Below, piece after piece: positions 8,950 through 16,106 of a stretch of DNA of 42,924 nt (position 1 is the first letter of the stretch; every line of letters starts with the position of its first letter). Under the pieces are notes generated by a model, which made no database searches, was not told the origin of the DNA, and was given only the letters and a program-made list of their open reading frames with translations. Source of the stretch: Rhodococcus aetherivorans. GTDB lineage: Bacteria > Actinomycetota > Actinomycetes > Mycobacteriales > Mycobacteriaceae. The stretch lies in contig NZ_JAALEG010000052.1 in assembly GCF_011058165.1 (NCBI RefSeq), positions 1 to 42,924 of the forward strand, in the 5' to 3' direction. A program made the translations under genes and the position numbers.

Positions 8950-9477
8950 ATGAGTGGGAACGAACAGATCGGCCTCGCCGCCTTCCACACCGGAGGATCC
9001 CTGCGGGGATTCGTGGTTTCGGGGCGGTGGCCGGAGAGCACGCGGGAATGGGCGCAGCTGCTCGCGGTGACGGTGCGGGTGGCGTCGCTGCCCGGCCTGC
9101 TGACCACGTCGACGGTGTTCGGGGTACGGGAGGAACTGCCCGACGACCCCGCGCCGGGCACGGTGGGCCTGGTGCTCGCGGAGGGTCCGGTGATCGGCGA
9201 CGAGGCGGTGGAACCGGGCCGGTTCGCGGCGCACCAGCCGCCCGCCCTGATCATGCTGCACCCGCCGTCGGAGACGCGGCCGTCGCTGCCGGAGTGCACG
9301 GGTGCGGCGTCGGGGTGCGTGCTGCTGCCGGGGCTGCCGCACCTGGGCCTCGAGCACCGGGCCGCGTGGGTGGAGGCGGAGGCCGACGGGACGGTGACGT
9401 CGCTGGTCAGCCGGGTCGGAGTCGATCCCAACAGCGATCCCGACACCGCGGTTCTGGCCATGCTGCTCGCCGCCTGA
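8950..9477 (+). CDS. Conserved hypothetical protein
   Basis: A 175-residue protein I do not recognise as any named family. It has no signal peptide, membrane helix or obvious motif. The sequence is moderately hydrophobic, with a segment SLPGLLTTSTVFGVREELPDDP, two cysteines (ECTGAASGCVLL) and a short acidic region. The ATG at 8950 is chosen because gaggagg lies 7 nt upstream (8936-8942); an open frame continues further 5' but reads like non-coding sequence. It lies between the sodA terminator and the riboswitch-controlled exporter, so it appears to be transcribed on its own. Confidence 0.65.
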   Translation: MSGNEQIGLAAFHTGGSLRGFVVSGRWPESTREWAQLLAVTVRVASLPGLLTTSTVFGVREELPDDPAPGTVGLVLAEGPVIGDEAVEPGRFAAHQPPALIMLHPPSETRPSLPECTGAASGCVLLPGLPHLGLEHRAAWVEAEADGTVTSLVSRVGVDPNSDPDTAVLAMLLAA

Positions 9478-9524
9478 CCGGAACCCGCACCTCGAAGTTC
9501 GGGTTTCCAAACTTATTGCCGCCT

Positions 9525-9553
9525 TTGCCTTTTCGTGCAGCCCACGTTATCGT
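9525..9553 (+). promoter_or_regulatory. Sigma-A-type promoter for the riboswitch/exporter unit
   Basis: TTGCCT (9525-9530) and TATCGT (9548-9553) are separated by exactly 17 nt. Transcription would start near 9560, immediately before the first conserved block of the aptamer. Confidence 0.6.
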
Positions 9554-9557
9554 TGCC

Positions 9558-9725
9558 TAAGCGAAGGGGAGTAGCCCACAATCGCCCGGTCGACATACTG
9601 GCGTTCAGCCCGGCCCGGCGAACCGGATTCCGCACCGGTGGGCGAGACCTTCGGCCGCGACGCACCCGCGTCGCCCGGCCGGAGGAAGGTCCCCACCTCC
9701 TCCACACCGACACGCGAGGAGGAGG
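9558..9725 (+). ncRNA. yybP-ykoY manganese riboswitch
   Basis: The leader contains the hallmark blocks of the yybP-ykoY aptamer: aaggggagtagc (from 9564), GTCGACATACTG (9589-9600) and gggcgagacct (to 9650). Known members bind Mn2+ and turn on manganese exporters, and the next gene is a TMEM165/GDT1 protein. A strong stem follows (gcgacgc 9657-9663 with gcgtcgc 9668-9674). Downstream, acctcctcc (9695-9703) can pair either with ggaggaaggt (9681-9690) or with the Shine-Dalgarno gaggaggagg (9716-9725). That suggests ligand-dependent release of the ribosome binding site rather than a terminator switch. Confidence 0.85.
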
Positions 9726-9735
9726 AACCCCCGGT

Positions 9736-10443
9736 ATGTGGTCCGCCCTGGTCCTGAGTTTCGCCGTCGTGTTCGTCGCCGAACTCGGCGACAAGTCGCA
9801 GCTCATGGCGATGACGTTCGCCTTGCGCTACCGCTGGTGGGTGGTCCTGTCCGGCATCCTCGCGGCCACGACCGCGGTGCACCTCGTCTCCGTCGCCGTG
9901 GGCCACTACCTGGGCCTCGCGATCCCCACCTCGGCAATGGCGATCGTCGGCGGCCTGGCCTTCCTGTTCTTCGGCCTGTGGACGCTGCGCGGCGACTCCC
10001 TCGACGAGGACGAGCAGGGCAAGGCCGCCCGCGTCACCCGTTCGGCCTTCCTCGCCGTCCTGTCGGCCTTCTTCCTCGCCGAACTCGGCGACAAGACCAT
10101 GCTCGCCACCATCGCCCTGGCCGCGGACAACGACTGGGCCGGCGTGTGGGTCGGCTCGACGATCGGCATGGTCGCCGCCGACGCGCTGGCCATCGTCGTC
10201 GGCGCCGTCCTCGGCAAGCACCTGCCCGAGAACGCGATCCGGCTGGCGGCGGCGGCGCTGTTCTTCGGGTTCGGCGCCTGGATGCTCGGCGAAGGCCTGG
10301 CCCCCGGCACGCCCGCCGGCCCGGTCGCGGGCGGGGTGACCCTCGCCGTCGCGCTCGCCGTCGTGACCGGCCGGGCGCTGCTGCGCCGCCGGACCGAGGT
10401 CGCACGGGTCCCCGTCGCCGTCGAGGAACCCGCCGAGCGGTAG
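9736..10443 (+). CDS. TMEM165/GDT1 family (UPF0016) manganese exporter
   Basis: A 235-residue membrane protein of the cation/Ca2+ exchanger-like GDT1 family, which moves Mn2+ (and Ca2+) across membranes. It has the diagnostic internal duplication: two ExGD(K/R) motifs, VAELGDKSQLMAMTFALR near residues 14-31 and LAELGDKTMLATIALA near 118-133, each in a three-helix half. A DEDEQG acidic loop joins the halves. A further C-terminal hydrophobic stretch (VTLAVALAVVTGRALLRRR) makes it slightly longer than the minimal family. The ATG at 9736 follows the SD gaggaggagg. The yybP-ykoY riboswitch upstream argues for manganese as the physiological substrate and for induction when manganese is in excess. 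Confidence 0.93.
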   Translation: MWSALVLSFAVVFVAELGDKSQLMAMTFALRYRWWVVLSGILAATTAVHLVSVAVGHYLGLAIPTSAMAIVGGLAFLFFGLWTLRGDSLDEDEQGKAARVTRSAFLAVLSAFFLAELGDKTMLATIALAADNDWAGVWVGSTIGMVAADALAIVVGAVLGKHLPENAIRLAAAALFFGFGAWMLGEGLAPGTPAGPVAGGVTLAVALAVVTGRALLRRRTEVARVPVAVEEPAER

Positions 10444-10486
10444 AGCACCGCGCGGGTGCCTCCGCGTCCGCCTCCCCAGGAGTATG

Positions 10487-10502
10487 CTTGCCGATAGGCA
10501 AG
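10487..10502. promoter_or_regulatory. Probable MarR operator overlapping the promoter
   Basis: The arms cttgcc and ggcaag flank gata as a perfect 6-bp inverted repeat, ending 3 nt before the MarR ATG. A TATGCT hexamer (10483-10488) just upstream could be the -10 element, putting the repeat across the transcription start. This fits autorepression of the marR/MFS operon. Confidence 0.6.
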
Positions 10503-10505
10503 TAA

Positions 10506-10988
10506 ATGGAGGTGGGCATCACGACCGCACACGACCGCTTCGACGAGGAAGACGTCAACCGCCTGCGCGTGGCGCTCGGCCGCATCGCGCGCCGCGTCGA
10601 CCGCCGCACCGCCGGCGCAGGTGGACTCACCCGGTCCCAGTTCTCGATCCTCGCCACCGTCGCCCGGCGCGAGACCGTCGGCGTGCGCGAGCTCGCCGAG
10701 ATCGAGGGCCTCAATCCGACGATGCTCTCGCGGATGCTCGGCAAGCTCGAGGACGCCGGACTCCTGACCCGTTCCCCGGACCCGGACGACAAGCGCGTCG
10801 TCCGCGCCCACATCACCGAGGCCGGTGCCCGTACGTTCGCCGACCTGCGTCGCATGCGCACCGCAGTGTTCACCGAGCACCTCGCGGAACTGTCCCCCGA
10901 GCGGCTCCACGCCCTGCACGACGCCCTGCCGGCGCTCGAAGCGCTCGCCGAGCAGATGTGCCGTCGCTCCGCGGAGGAGCGCCGATGA
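10506..10988 (+). CDS. MarR family transcriptional regulator
   Basis: A 160-residue winged-helix regulator. The dimerisation helix is followed by LTRSQFSILATVARRETVGVRELAEIEGLNPTMLSRMLGKLEDAGLL, the recognition helix-turn-helix (about residues 40-88), and the wing RSPDPDDKRVVRAHITEAG with its conserved Asp-Arg. It probably represses its own operon by binding the inverted repeat at 10487-10502 and releases DNA on binding a small phenolic or lipophilic ligand; the ligand is unknown. The stop overlaps the ATG of the MFS gene (ATGA), so the two are co-translated. The transcript is probably leaderless or nearly so, as no Shine-Dalgarno precedes the ATG. Confidence 0.93.
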   Translation: MEVGITTAHDRFDEEDVNRLRVALGRIARRVDRRTAGAGGLTRSQFSILATVARRETVGVRELAEIEGLNPTMLSRMLGKLEDAGLLTRSPDPDDKRVVRAHITEAGARTFADLRRMRTAVFTEHLAELSPERLHALHDALPALEALAEQMCRRSAEERR

Positions 10989-12211
10989 CCGTCCTCACCG
11001 ACCTGCGCGGCCAGACCTTCGCCGCCTTCCGCGGCGCCAACTTCCGGCGCTACATCAGCGGCCAGGCGGTCTCCCTGATCGGCACGTGGATGCAGACGGT
11101 CGCCCAGTCGTGGCTGGTGCTCGAGCTCACCGGCTCCGGCACCGCGATCGGCCTCGTCCTGGCCCTGCAGACCGTGCCGATGCTGCTGCTCGGCCCCTAC
11201 GGCGGGGTGGTCGCCGACCGCGTCGACAAGCGCCGGCTCATGATCGGCCTGCAGTCCGCGATGGGTGTGCAGGCCCTGATCCTGGGCCTGCTCACCGTCA
11301 CCGGTGCCGTCCAGCTGTGGCACGTGTACGTCCTCGCCGTGGTGCTCGGACTCAACCAGTGCTTCGAGAACCCCGCCCGCCAGTCGTTCATGCTCGAACT
11401 CGTCGGACCGGAGGACCTGCGCAATGCCGTGAGCCTGCAGTCGGTGCTGGCGTCCGTCGCGCGCCTGATCGGCCCGGCCGTCGCGGGCCTGATCATCGCC
11501 GTCGGCGGTCTCGGCGTGTGCTTCCTGCTCAACGCGCTCAGCTTCGTCGCCGTCGTCGCCTCCCTGGCGAGCCTGGACCTGTCCCTGCTGCGCCCGTCGC
11601 CATCCGCCGCCCGCGCCCGCGGCCAGCTCCGCGAGGGGCTCGCGCACGTGCGGCAGACCCCGGCACTCGCGGTGCCGCTGCTGACGATGGCGCTGGTGGG
11701 CTGCCTGGCGTACGAGTTCCAGGTGGTGCTGCCCGTGGTCGCGCAGCAGACCTTCGGTGCCGGCGCCGAGACCTACGGCTTCCTCACCGCCGCGATGGGC
11801 GCCGGCGCCGTCGTGGGCGGGCTCGCCGTCGCCACGTGGGGTCGCACCGGCACGACCGCCGTGGTGGCCACCTCCGCGGTGTTCGGCGTGGTGCTGCTCG
11901 CGGCCGCGGTGGCGCCCACGCTCGAGCTCATGCTCGCCGCGATGGTGCTGGTCGGCGTCCTCAGCGTCGCGTTCACCGCCACCACCAACAGCTCCCTGCA
12001 GCTCGCCGCGGCCCCCGGCATGCGCGGGCGCGTGATGGCGCTGTTCGCGGTGGCCTTCCTCGGCTCCACCGCGATCGGCGGCCCGATCGCCGGGTGGGTC
12101 AGCGAACAGTGGGGCGGCCGGGCCGGACTGCTGCTCGGCGCCGCCGCGTGCCTCGTCGCCGCGGGCGTCGGCGCGACGCGCCTCGGACGCGACGGCGGGC
12201 CGGAGTCGTGA
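10985..12211 (+). CDS. MFS efflux transporter (EntS/MFS_3-like)
   Basis: A 408-residue 12-helix major facilitator protein similar to the EntS/MFS_3 group, which exports siderophores and other small molecules. The N-terminal FRRYISGQAVSLIGTWMQTVAQSWLVLELTGSGTAIGL is characteristic of this group. It is followed by the loop 2-3 signature GGVVADRVDKRRLM and later LNALSFVAVVASLASL. The coupling with a MarR regulator points to a drug- or metabolite-inducible exporter. No siderophore genes are nearby, so iron is not implied. A GC hairpin at 12215-12238 terminates the operon. Confidence 0.9.
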   Translation: MTVLTDLRGQTFAAFRGANFRRYISGQAVSLIGTWMQTVAQSWLVLELTGSGTAIGLVLALQTVPMLLLGPYGGVVADRVDKRRLMIGLQSAMGVQALILGLLTVTGAVQLWHVYVLAVVLGLNQCFENPARQSFMLELVGPEDLRNAVSLQSVLASVARLIGPAVAGLIIAVGGLGVCFLLNALSFVAVVASLASLDLSLLRPSPSAARARGQLREGLAHVRQTPALAVPLLTMALVGCLAYEFQVVLPVVAQQTFGAGAETYGFLTAAMGAGAVVGGLAVATWGRTGTTAVVATSAVFGVVLLAAAVAPTLELMLAAMVLVGVLSVAFTATTNSSLQLAAAPGMRGRVMALFAVAFLGSTAIGGPIAGWVSEQWGGRAGLLLGAAACLVAAGVGATRLGRDGGPES

Positions 12212-12214
12212 CCC

Positions 12215-12238
12215 CGGCCGCCCGGTGCCGGGCGGCCG
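12215..12238. terminator. Terminator between convergent MFS and aldolase genes
   Basis: An 11-bp perfect inverted repeat, cggccgcccgg (12215-12225) and ccgggcggccg (12228-12238), with a 2-nt centre. It sits in the 41-nt gap between two gene ends and could serve both strands. Confidence 0.7.
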
Positions 12239-12252
12239 CGCCAGGGCCCGCT

Positions 12253-13035
12253 TCAGTCGAGCAGATCGGGCTGGGCGGCGACGATGCGTTGATACAGCGG
12301 CTGGAACTGGAACCATCCGGCGTACTCGAGTCCGACCTGGTCGTACGTCAACTTCGCGGTGGCGGCGTCGAGGGGGCGGGGGGTGCCGGCGGCCATGGCG
12401 ATCAGTTGGGCCTGGCACGACCGTTCCATGGTGATGAACCACCACGCGGCCGAGTCGACCGTCTGACCCACGGTGAGCAGCCCGTGATTGGCGAGCACGA
12501 CGGCCTTGTTGTCGCCGAGGGCGGTGGCGATACGTCGGCCCTCCTCGACGTCGAGCACCACACCGGTGTAGTCGTCGAACACCGCGTGATCGTCGTAGAA
12601 GGCACAGGCGTCCTGCGTCAGCGGTTCGAGTCCGATCTTCAGGCTCGACAGCGATTTGCCGTAGAGGGAGTGCGCGTGCGCGGCGGCCACCGCGTCCGGA
12701 CGCGCAGCATGGACCTGGGAATGGATGGCGAAGGCCGCCCGATTGACGGGCCGGTTCCCCTCGACGATCTCGCCCTCGTGGTTGACCAGGATCAGATCGC
12801 TCGCCCGGATCAGGCTGAAGTGCACTCCGAAGGGGTTGACCCAGAAGTGGTCGGAATGCTCGGGATCGCGAGCTGTGATGTGGCCGGCGACGCCTTCGTC
12901 GAAGCCGCATGCACTGAACAGCCGGAACGCTGCGGCCAGGCGCTGCTTGCGGTGCAGGCGCTCCTCGTCGACCGAGCCGAACGTCGGTGGCCGTGGCACC
13001 TCGATCCCCGGACCTGTCTGCGCTGCGTCGGTCAT
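12253..13035 (-). CDS. Class II aldolase/adducin family protein
   Basis: A 260-residue member of the zinc-dependent class II aldolase/adducin fold, which cleaves or epimerises phosphorylated sugars or, in some members, decarboxylates or hydrolyses other substrates. The zinc ligands are visible as AAAHAHSLYGKSLS and, later, VVLANHGLLTVG. A GHITARDPEHSDHFWVNPFGVHFSLI segment resembles adducin-like members rather than fuculose aldolase. The ATG at 13035 is chosen because gggaaggag lies 6 nt upstream; the frame is open further 5' but without family similarity. It lies 109 nt downstream of, and on the same strand as, the PucR regulator. The substrate is unknown. Confidence 0.88.
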   Translation of the reverse strand: MTDAAQTGPGIEVPRPPTFGSVDEERLHRKQRLAAAFRLFSACGFDEGVAGHITARDPEHSDHFWVNPFGVHFSLIRASDLILVNHEGEIVEGNRPVNRAAFAIHSQVHAARPDAVAAAHAHSLYGKSLSSLKIGLEPLTQDACAFYDDHAVFDDYTGVVLDVEEGRRIATALGDNKAVVLANHGLLTVGQTVDSAAWWFITMERSCQAQLIAMAAGTPRPLDAATAKLTYDQVGLEYAGWFQFQPLYQRIVAAQPDLLD

Positions 13036-13144
13036 GAGCACTCCTTCCCGAGGGCCGATCTTGTGTCCCGGTTCATACTCGGCCTTCGCTTCGCCCGTGA
13101 CCATCGGCAACAGAGCCGAACTTCGGGCATCCTGTTCGGCAATT

Positions 13145-14278
13145 TCACGAGAGCGCCGGCGCGACCATCGACCGGACGAGCCCGTCGACCGTGCGCAGAT
13201 CCCACCCGGTCAACTGCTGCCAGCGTTCGAGCCGGTACGCGAGCGAATTGGGATGCAGGTGCAGTCTCCGGGCGGCCGCGCTGGCCGAGAACCCGCTCTG
13301 GGCGAACGCCGAGACCGCTTCGGCCAGGTGCGGGTGCCGGGCCGCGATCTCCGCGCCCTTCGCCAACATCGGCGCCAGCTCCTCCCGGTGTTCGAAGAGG
13401 ATCGCCGGCAGCCAGCACTCGTCGAAGTCGGCGGTCTGTGCCCGGCCCCGCACCAGCGCGAGCGCGCGCCGGGCGTCACCGATGCTCGTTGTCGCCCCCT
13501 CCAGGCCCCGACGGGCGAGCCCCAATCCCACCGACATGTCGGGGCGCACGTGCCGGATCGCGTCGACGACCACCGAACTCGCGACCGTCTGGAAGACGGT
13601 GACGACCGTGGTGCCGCGTCGGCTGCACAGCGCCGGCGCCGGTCCGTCGTCCAGGGCGTGCTGCAGTCCCTGCAGCTGCACATCGGACCACGCCTCGGAC
13701 GGCGTGCATGCGGCTCGGAACATCCCGTCCGGGTCCAGCCCCAGCGCAGCGGCCAGCGTTCGGGCCTCCTCCGTCGGGTGTCCCTGCTCGAGCAGTTCGA
13801 ACAGCAGCGCGCGGCGATTGGCCCGTACCGCCTGCGCCGTGCGGGTGGCGTCGTCGTGTCCCATCGCCACCGCGGTCGTCCCCGCATGGACGAGGTCCCA
13901 CAGCAGCCCCCCGGCGTGCAGCAGTTCCGTGGTGGGCTCCGGCGCGTGCTCGACGAGAGCGCGCCACAGTTCTCGCGACCCGATGTGGAAGGACTCGATC
14001 ACATTCGCAAGGGTCAACCCCTGCAGTGCCCGTTGCCTGCCGAGTTGCCGGGCACGCTCGAACTCGGGGCCGGCCGGGTGCGTGTCTGCGGGACGATCCG
14101 CGAGCAACCGGAGGGTGACGAGGAACTGTTGCCGGGTCGATTCGCGGTGCTCGTCCGGCGGCACCACCAGGTAGGTCGGCAGACGTTCGCGGATCCGGTC
14201 GACCGCCTCGGCCGACAACGCGTCGAGGTCGGCGATCACCGCGTCACACAACCCGGCGATCGAACTGTCGGATTCCAC
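13145..14278 (-). CDS. PucR/CdaR-type transcriptional regulator
   Basis: A 377-residue regulator with the PucR-type C-terminal helix-turn-helix: FSASAAARRLHLHPNSLAYRLERWQQLTGWDLRTVDGLV (about residues 328-368). The middle has a GGDEF-like/CdaR domain (SVGLGLARRGLEGATTSIGDARRALALV), and the N-terminal 150 residues are an all-helical RsbRD-like sensor region. Such proteins usually activate adjacent catabolic genes in response to a metabolite. Here the candidates are the downstream aldolase gene and the divergent SDR gene across a 173-nt intergenic region. Confidence 0.88.
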   Translation of the reverse strand: MESDSSIAGLCDAVIADLDALSAEAVDRIRERLPTYLVVPPDEHRESTRQQFLVTLRLLADRPADTHPAGPEFERARQLGRQRALQGLTLANVIESFHIGSRELWRALVEHAPEPTTELLHAGGLLWDLVHAGTTAVAMGHDDATRTAQAVRANRRALLFELLEQGHPTEEARTLAAALGLDPDGMFRAACTPSEAWSDVQLQGLQHALDDGPAPALCSRRGTTVVTVFQTVASSVVVDAIRHVRPDMSVGLGLARRGLEGATTSIGDARRALALVRGRAQTADFDECWLPAILFEHREELAPMLAKGAEIAARHPHLAEAVSAFAQSGFSASAAARRLHLHPNSLAYRLERWQQLTGWDLRTVDGLVRSMVAPALS

Positions 14279-14451
14279 GGTGCCCCTCCTCCGCTACCGG
14301 GCGTTACCGTGGTCGACGCTAGTCGCCGCACGACAGCTCCGGCGCGGGACGGCCCCACCACCGCTGCCGATCCGCACGAGCTAACGCGCGCTAAGGTGCG
14401 AGCGTCGACAAGGCGCACGCCGGACGGTGGCGCCACGAAAGGAGCACGGCA
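14279..14451. other. Divergent promoter region, PucR/SDR
   Basis: A 173-nt gap between divergent starts. It contains an imperfect palindrome, ctaacgcgcgctaag, at about 14382-14396 that might bind the regulator. The SDR Shine-Dalgarno gaaaggag lies just before 14452. I see no other clear element. Confidence 0.35.
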
Positions 14452-15219
14452 GTGGAAATTCAGGGAACCGCCGCACTGGTCACCGGCGCGGCCTCCGGTC
14501 TCGGCGCAGCCACCGCCCAGCGTCTCGCCGACGCCGGCGCGACCGTCTTCGGCCTCGACCTCGCGCAGTCCATCGAGCGCGTCGGCGACAAGGCGCCCGC
14601 CGGCGTCACCCTCATCGCCACCGACGTCACCAGCGCCGACGACGTGCAGGCCGCCGTCGATCAGATCGTCGCCTCGGGCCTGCCGCTGCGCCTCGTCGTC
14701 AACTGCGCCGGCGTCGGCTGGGCCGGCCGGGTGCTGTCGAAGAACGGCCCGCACGACCTCGAGCTGTTCCGCACCGTCATCACCGTGAACCTGCTCGGCA
14801 CGTTCAACGTGCTGCGCCTGGCCGCCGACGCGATGTCCAAGACCGAGCCCGTCGACGAGTACGGCCAGCGCGGCGTCATCATCAACACGGCCTCCGTCGC
14901 CGCGTTCGAGGGCCAGATCGGCCAGATCGCCTACTCCGCCTCCAAGGGCGGCGTCCACGGCATGACCGTCCCCGCGGCCCGCGACCTGGCCCAGTACGGT
15001 ATCCGGGTCAACACCATCGCCCCCGGCATCGTCGACACCCCGATGCTCGCCGGCGTCACCGACGAATACCGCAAGGGCCTCGAGGCGGGCGTGCCCTTCC
15101 CGTCCCGCCTCGCCCAGCCGTCCGAGTACGCCCAGCTCGTGCAGATGATCGCCGAGCACGACTACCTCAACGGCGAGACCATCCGCATGGACGGCGCGCT
15201 GCGCATGGCGCCGCGATAG
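14452..15219 (+). CDS. Short-chain dehydrogenase/reductase, 3-hydroxyacyl-CoA dehydrogenase-like
   Basis: A 255-residue classical SDR that oxidises a secondary alcohol with NAD(P)+. TGAASGLG (residues 11-18) binds the dinucleotide; Asp36 in GLDLAQS favours NAD+ over NADP+. NCAG (84-87), Ser148, Tyr161 and Lys165 (YSASK) form the active site, and PGIVDTPML is the usual later segment. The overall pattern resembles type II 3-hydroxyacyl-CoA dehydrogenases (HSD17B10-like), which act in fatty-acid or branched-chain degradation. The GTG start follows gaaaggag. A large inverted repeat ends the unit 14 nt after the stop. Confidence 0.92.
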   Translation: MEIQGTAALVTGAASGLGAATAQRLADAGATVFGLDLAQSIERVGDKAPAGVTLIATDVTSADDVQAAVDQIVASGLPLRLVVNCAGVGWAGRVLSKNGPHDLELFRTVITVNLLGTFNVLRLAADAMSKTEPVDEYGQRGVIINTASVAAFEGQIGQIAYSASKGGVHGMTVPAARDLAQYGIRVNTIAPGIVDTPMLAGVTDEYRKGLEAGVPFPSRLAQPSEYAQLVQMIAEHDYLNGETIRMDGALRMAPR

Positions 15220-15233
15220 GCGGCTCCGCCGCC

Positions 15234-15275
15234 GTGGTGTCCTTTCGGATCCGCCCGGATCCGATAGGACACCAC
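15234..15275 (+). terminator. 20-bp inverted repeat, terminator after the SDR gene
   Basis: The arms at 15234-15253 and 15256-15275 are complementary at 19 of 20 positions around a 2-nt centre (gtggtgtcct at the outer end). The hairpin separates the SDR gene from the next plus-strand gene, whose ATG is only 14 nt downstream, so that gene's promoter must overlap the repeat or its transcript must start leaderless. An operator role is the alternative. Confidence 0.65.
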
Positions 15276-15289
15276 GGCACACTGGTGCC

Positions 15290-16105
15290 ATGCGCCTGGT
15301 GTGGCTCGTGGTCGCGGTCGTCGCGGTGCTCGCGTCGGCCCTGTGGTTCGGGCAGCGCCGGCTGATCTACCTGCCCGACAGGTCCCCGCCGCCACCGGCG
15401 CAGTCGCTGCTGCCCGGCGCCCGCGACGTGCTGCTGACCACCTCCGACGGGCTCGAACTCGGCGCCTGGTACGTCCCGCCCCGTGGCACGGCGCGGGGCT
15501 TCACGGTGCTGCTCGCCTCGGGCAACGGCGGCAACCGCGTCGACCGCGCGCCGCTGGCGTCGGCGCTCGCCGAGGCCGGCTTCGCCACTCTGCTCTTCGA
15601 CTACCGCGGCTACGGCGGCAACCCCGGCCGCCCGAGCGAGGACGGCCTCGCCCGCGACGTGCGCGCCGCCCGGCAGTACCTCCTCGAGCACGAGAACGTC
15701 CGACCGGACCGGCTGCTCTACCTCGGGGAGAGCCTGGGCACCGGGGTGACGACGGGGCTCGCCGCCGAGCATCCGCCCGCCGGCATGCTGCTGCGCTCGC
15801 CGTTCGTCGATCTGCCCACCGTCGGCCGGCACCACTACCCGCTGCTGCCCACGGGGCTGATGTGGGACCGCTTCCCGGTCGCCGAGACCGTCGCGCGTCT
15901 CGACGTGCCGATCACCGTCGTCTACGGGACCGCGGACACGATCGTCCCGCCCGGGCAGAGCGAGGCCGTCGCCGGCGCCGCCCGCCTGCTCGTCGAGAAG
16001 GTGGCCCTGCCGGGCGCCGAGCACAACGATCCCGTGATGTTCGGCCCGCCGGTGGTCGACGCCCTGATCCGGCTCGCCGAGGCGGTGACGCCCCCGCAGG
16101 AGTGA
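15290..16105 (+). CDS. Membrane-anchored alpha/beta hydrolase (Rv2307c/ABHD13-like)
   Basis: A 271-residue serine hydrolase. An N-terminal helix (LVWLVVAVVAVLASALWFG, residues 3-21) anchors or exports it. RRLIYLPDRSP follows, then FDYRGYGGNPGRPSE, typical of the ABHD13/17 and Rv2307c group. The triad is Ser148 (LGESLGTG), Asp216 (YGTADTIVPP) and His245 (GAEHNDP). The substrate is probably an acyl ester or acyl-protein, but nothing in the context fixes it. The stop lies one base from the stop of the convergent nuclease gene. Confidence 0.9.
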   Translation: MRLVWLVVAVVAVLASALWFGQRRLIYLPDRSPPPPAQSLLPGARDVLLTTSDGLELGAWYVPPRGTARGFTVLLASGNGGNRVDRAPLASALAEAGFATLLFDYRGYGGNPGRPSEDGLARDVRAARQYLLEHENVRPDRLLYLGESLGTGVTTGLAAEHPPAGMLLRSPFVDLPTVGRHHYPLLPTGLMWDRFPVAETVARLDVPITVVYGTADTIVPPGQSEAVAGAARLLVEKVALPGAEHNDPVMFGPPVVDALIRLAEAVTPPQE

Positions 16106-16106
16106 T

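Noticed and set aside
10034-12910. Minus-strand open frame of about 950 codons
   Set aside because: Antisense to the exporter, MarR and MFS genes, with arginine-rich low-complexity translation and no family similarity.
15234-15275. Terminal inverted repeat of an insertion sequence
   Set aside because: The arms are only 2 nt apart, no transposase is linked to them, and their position after a stop codon fits a terminator.
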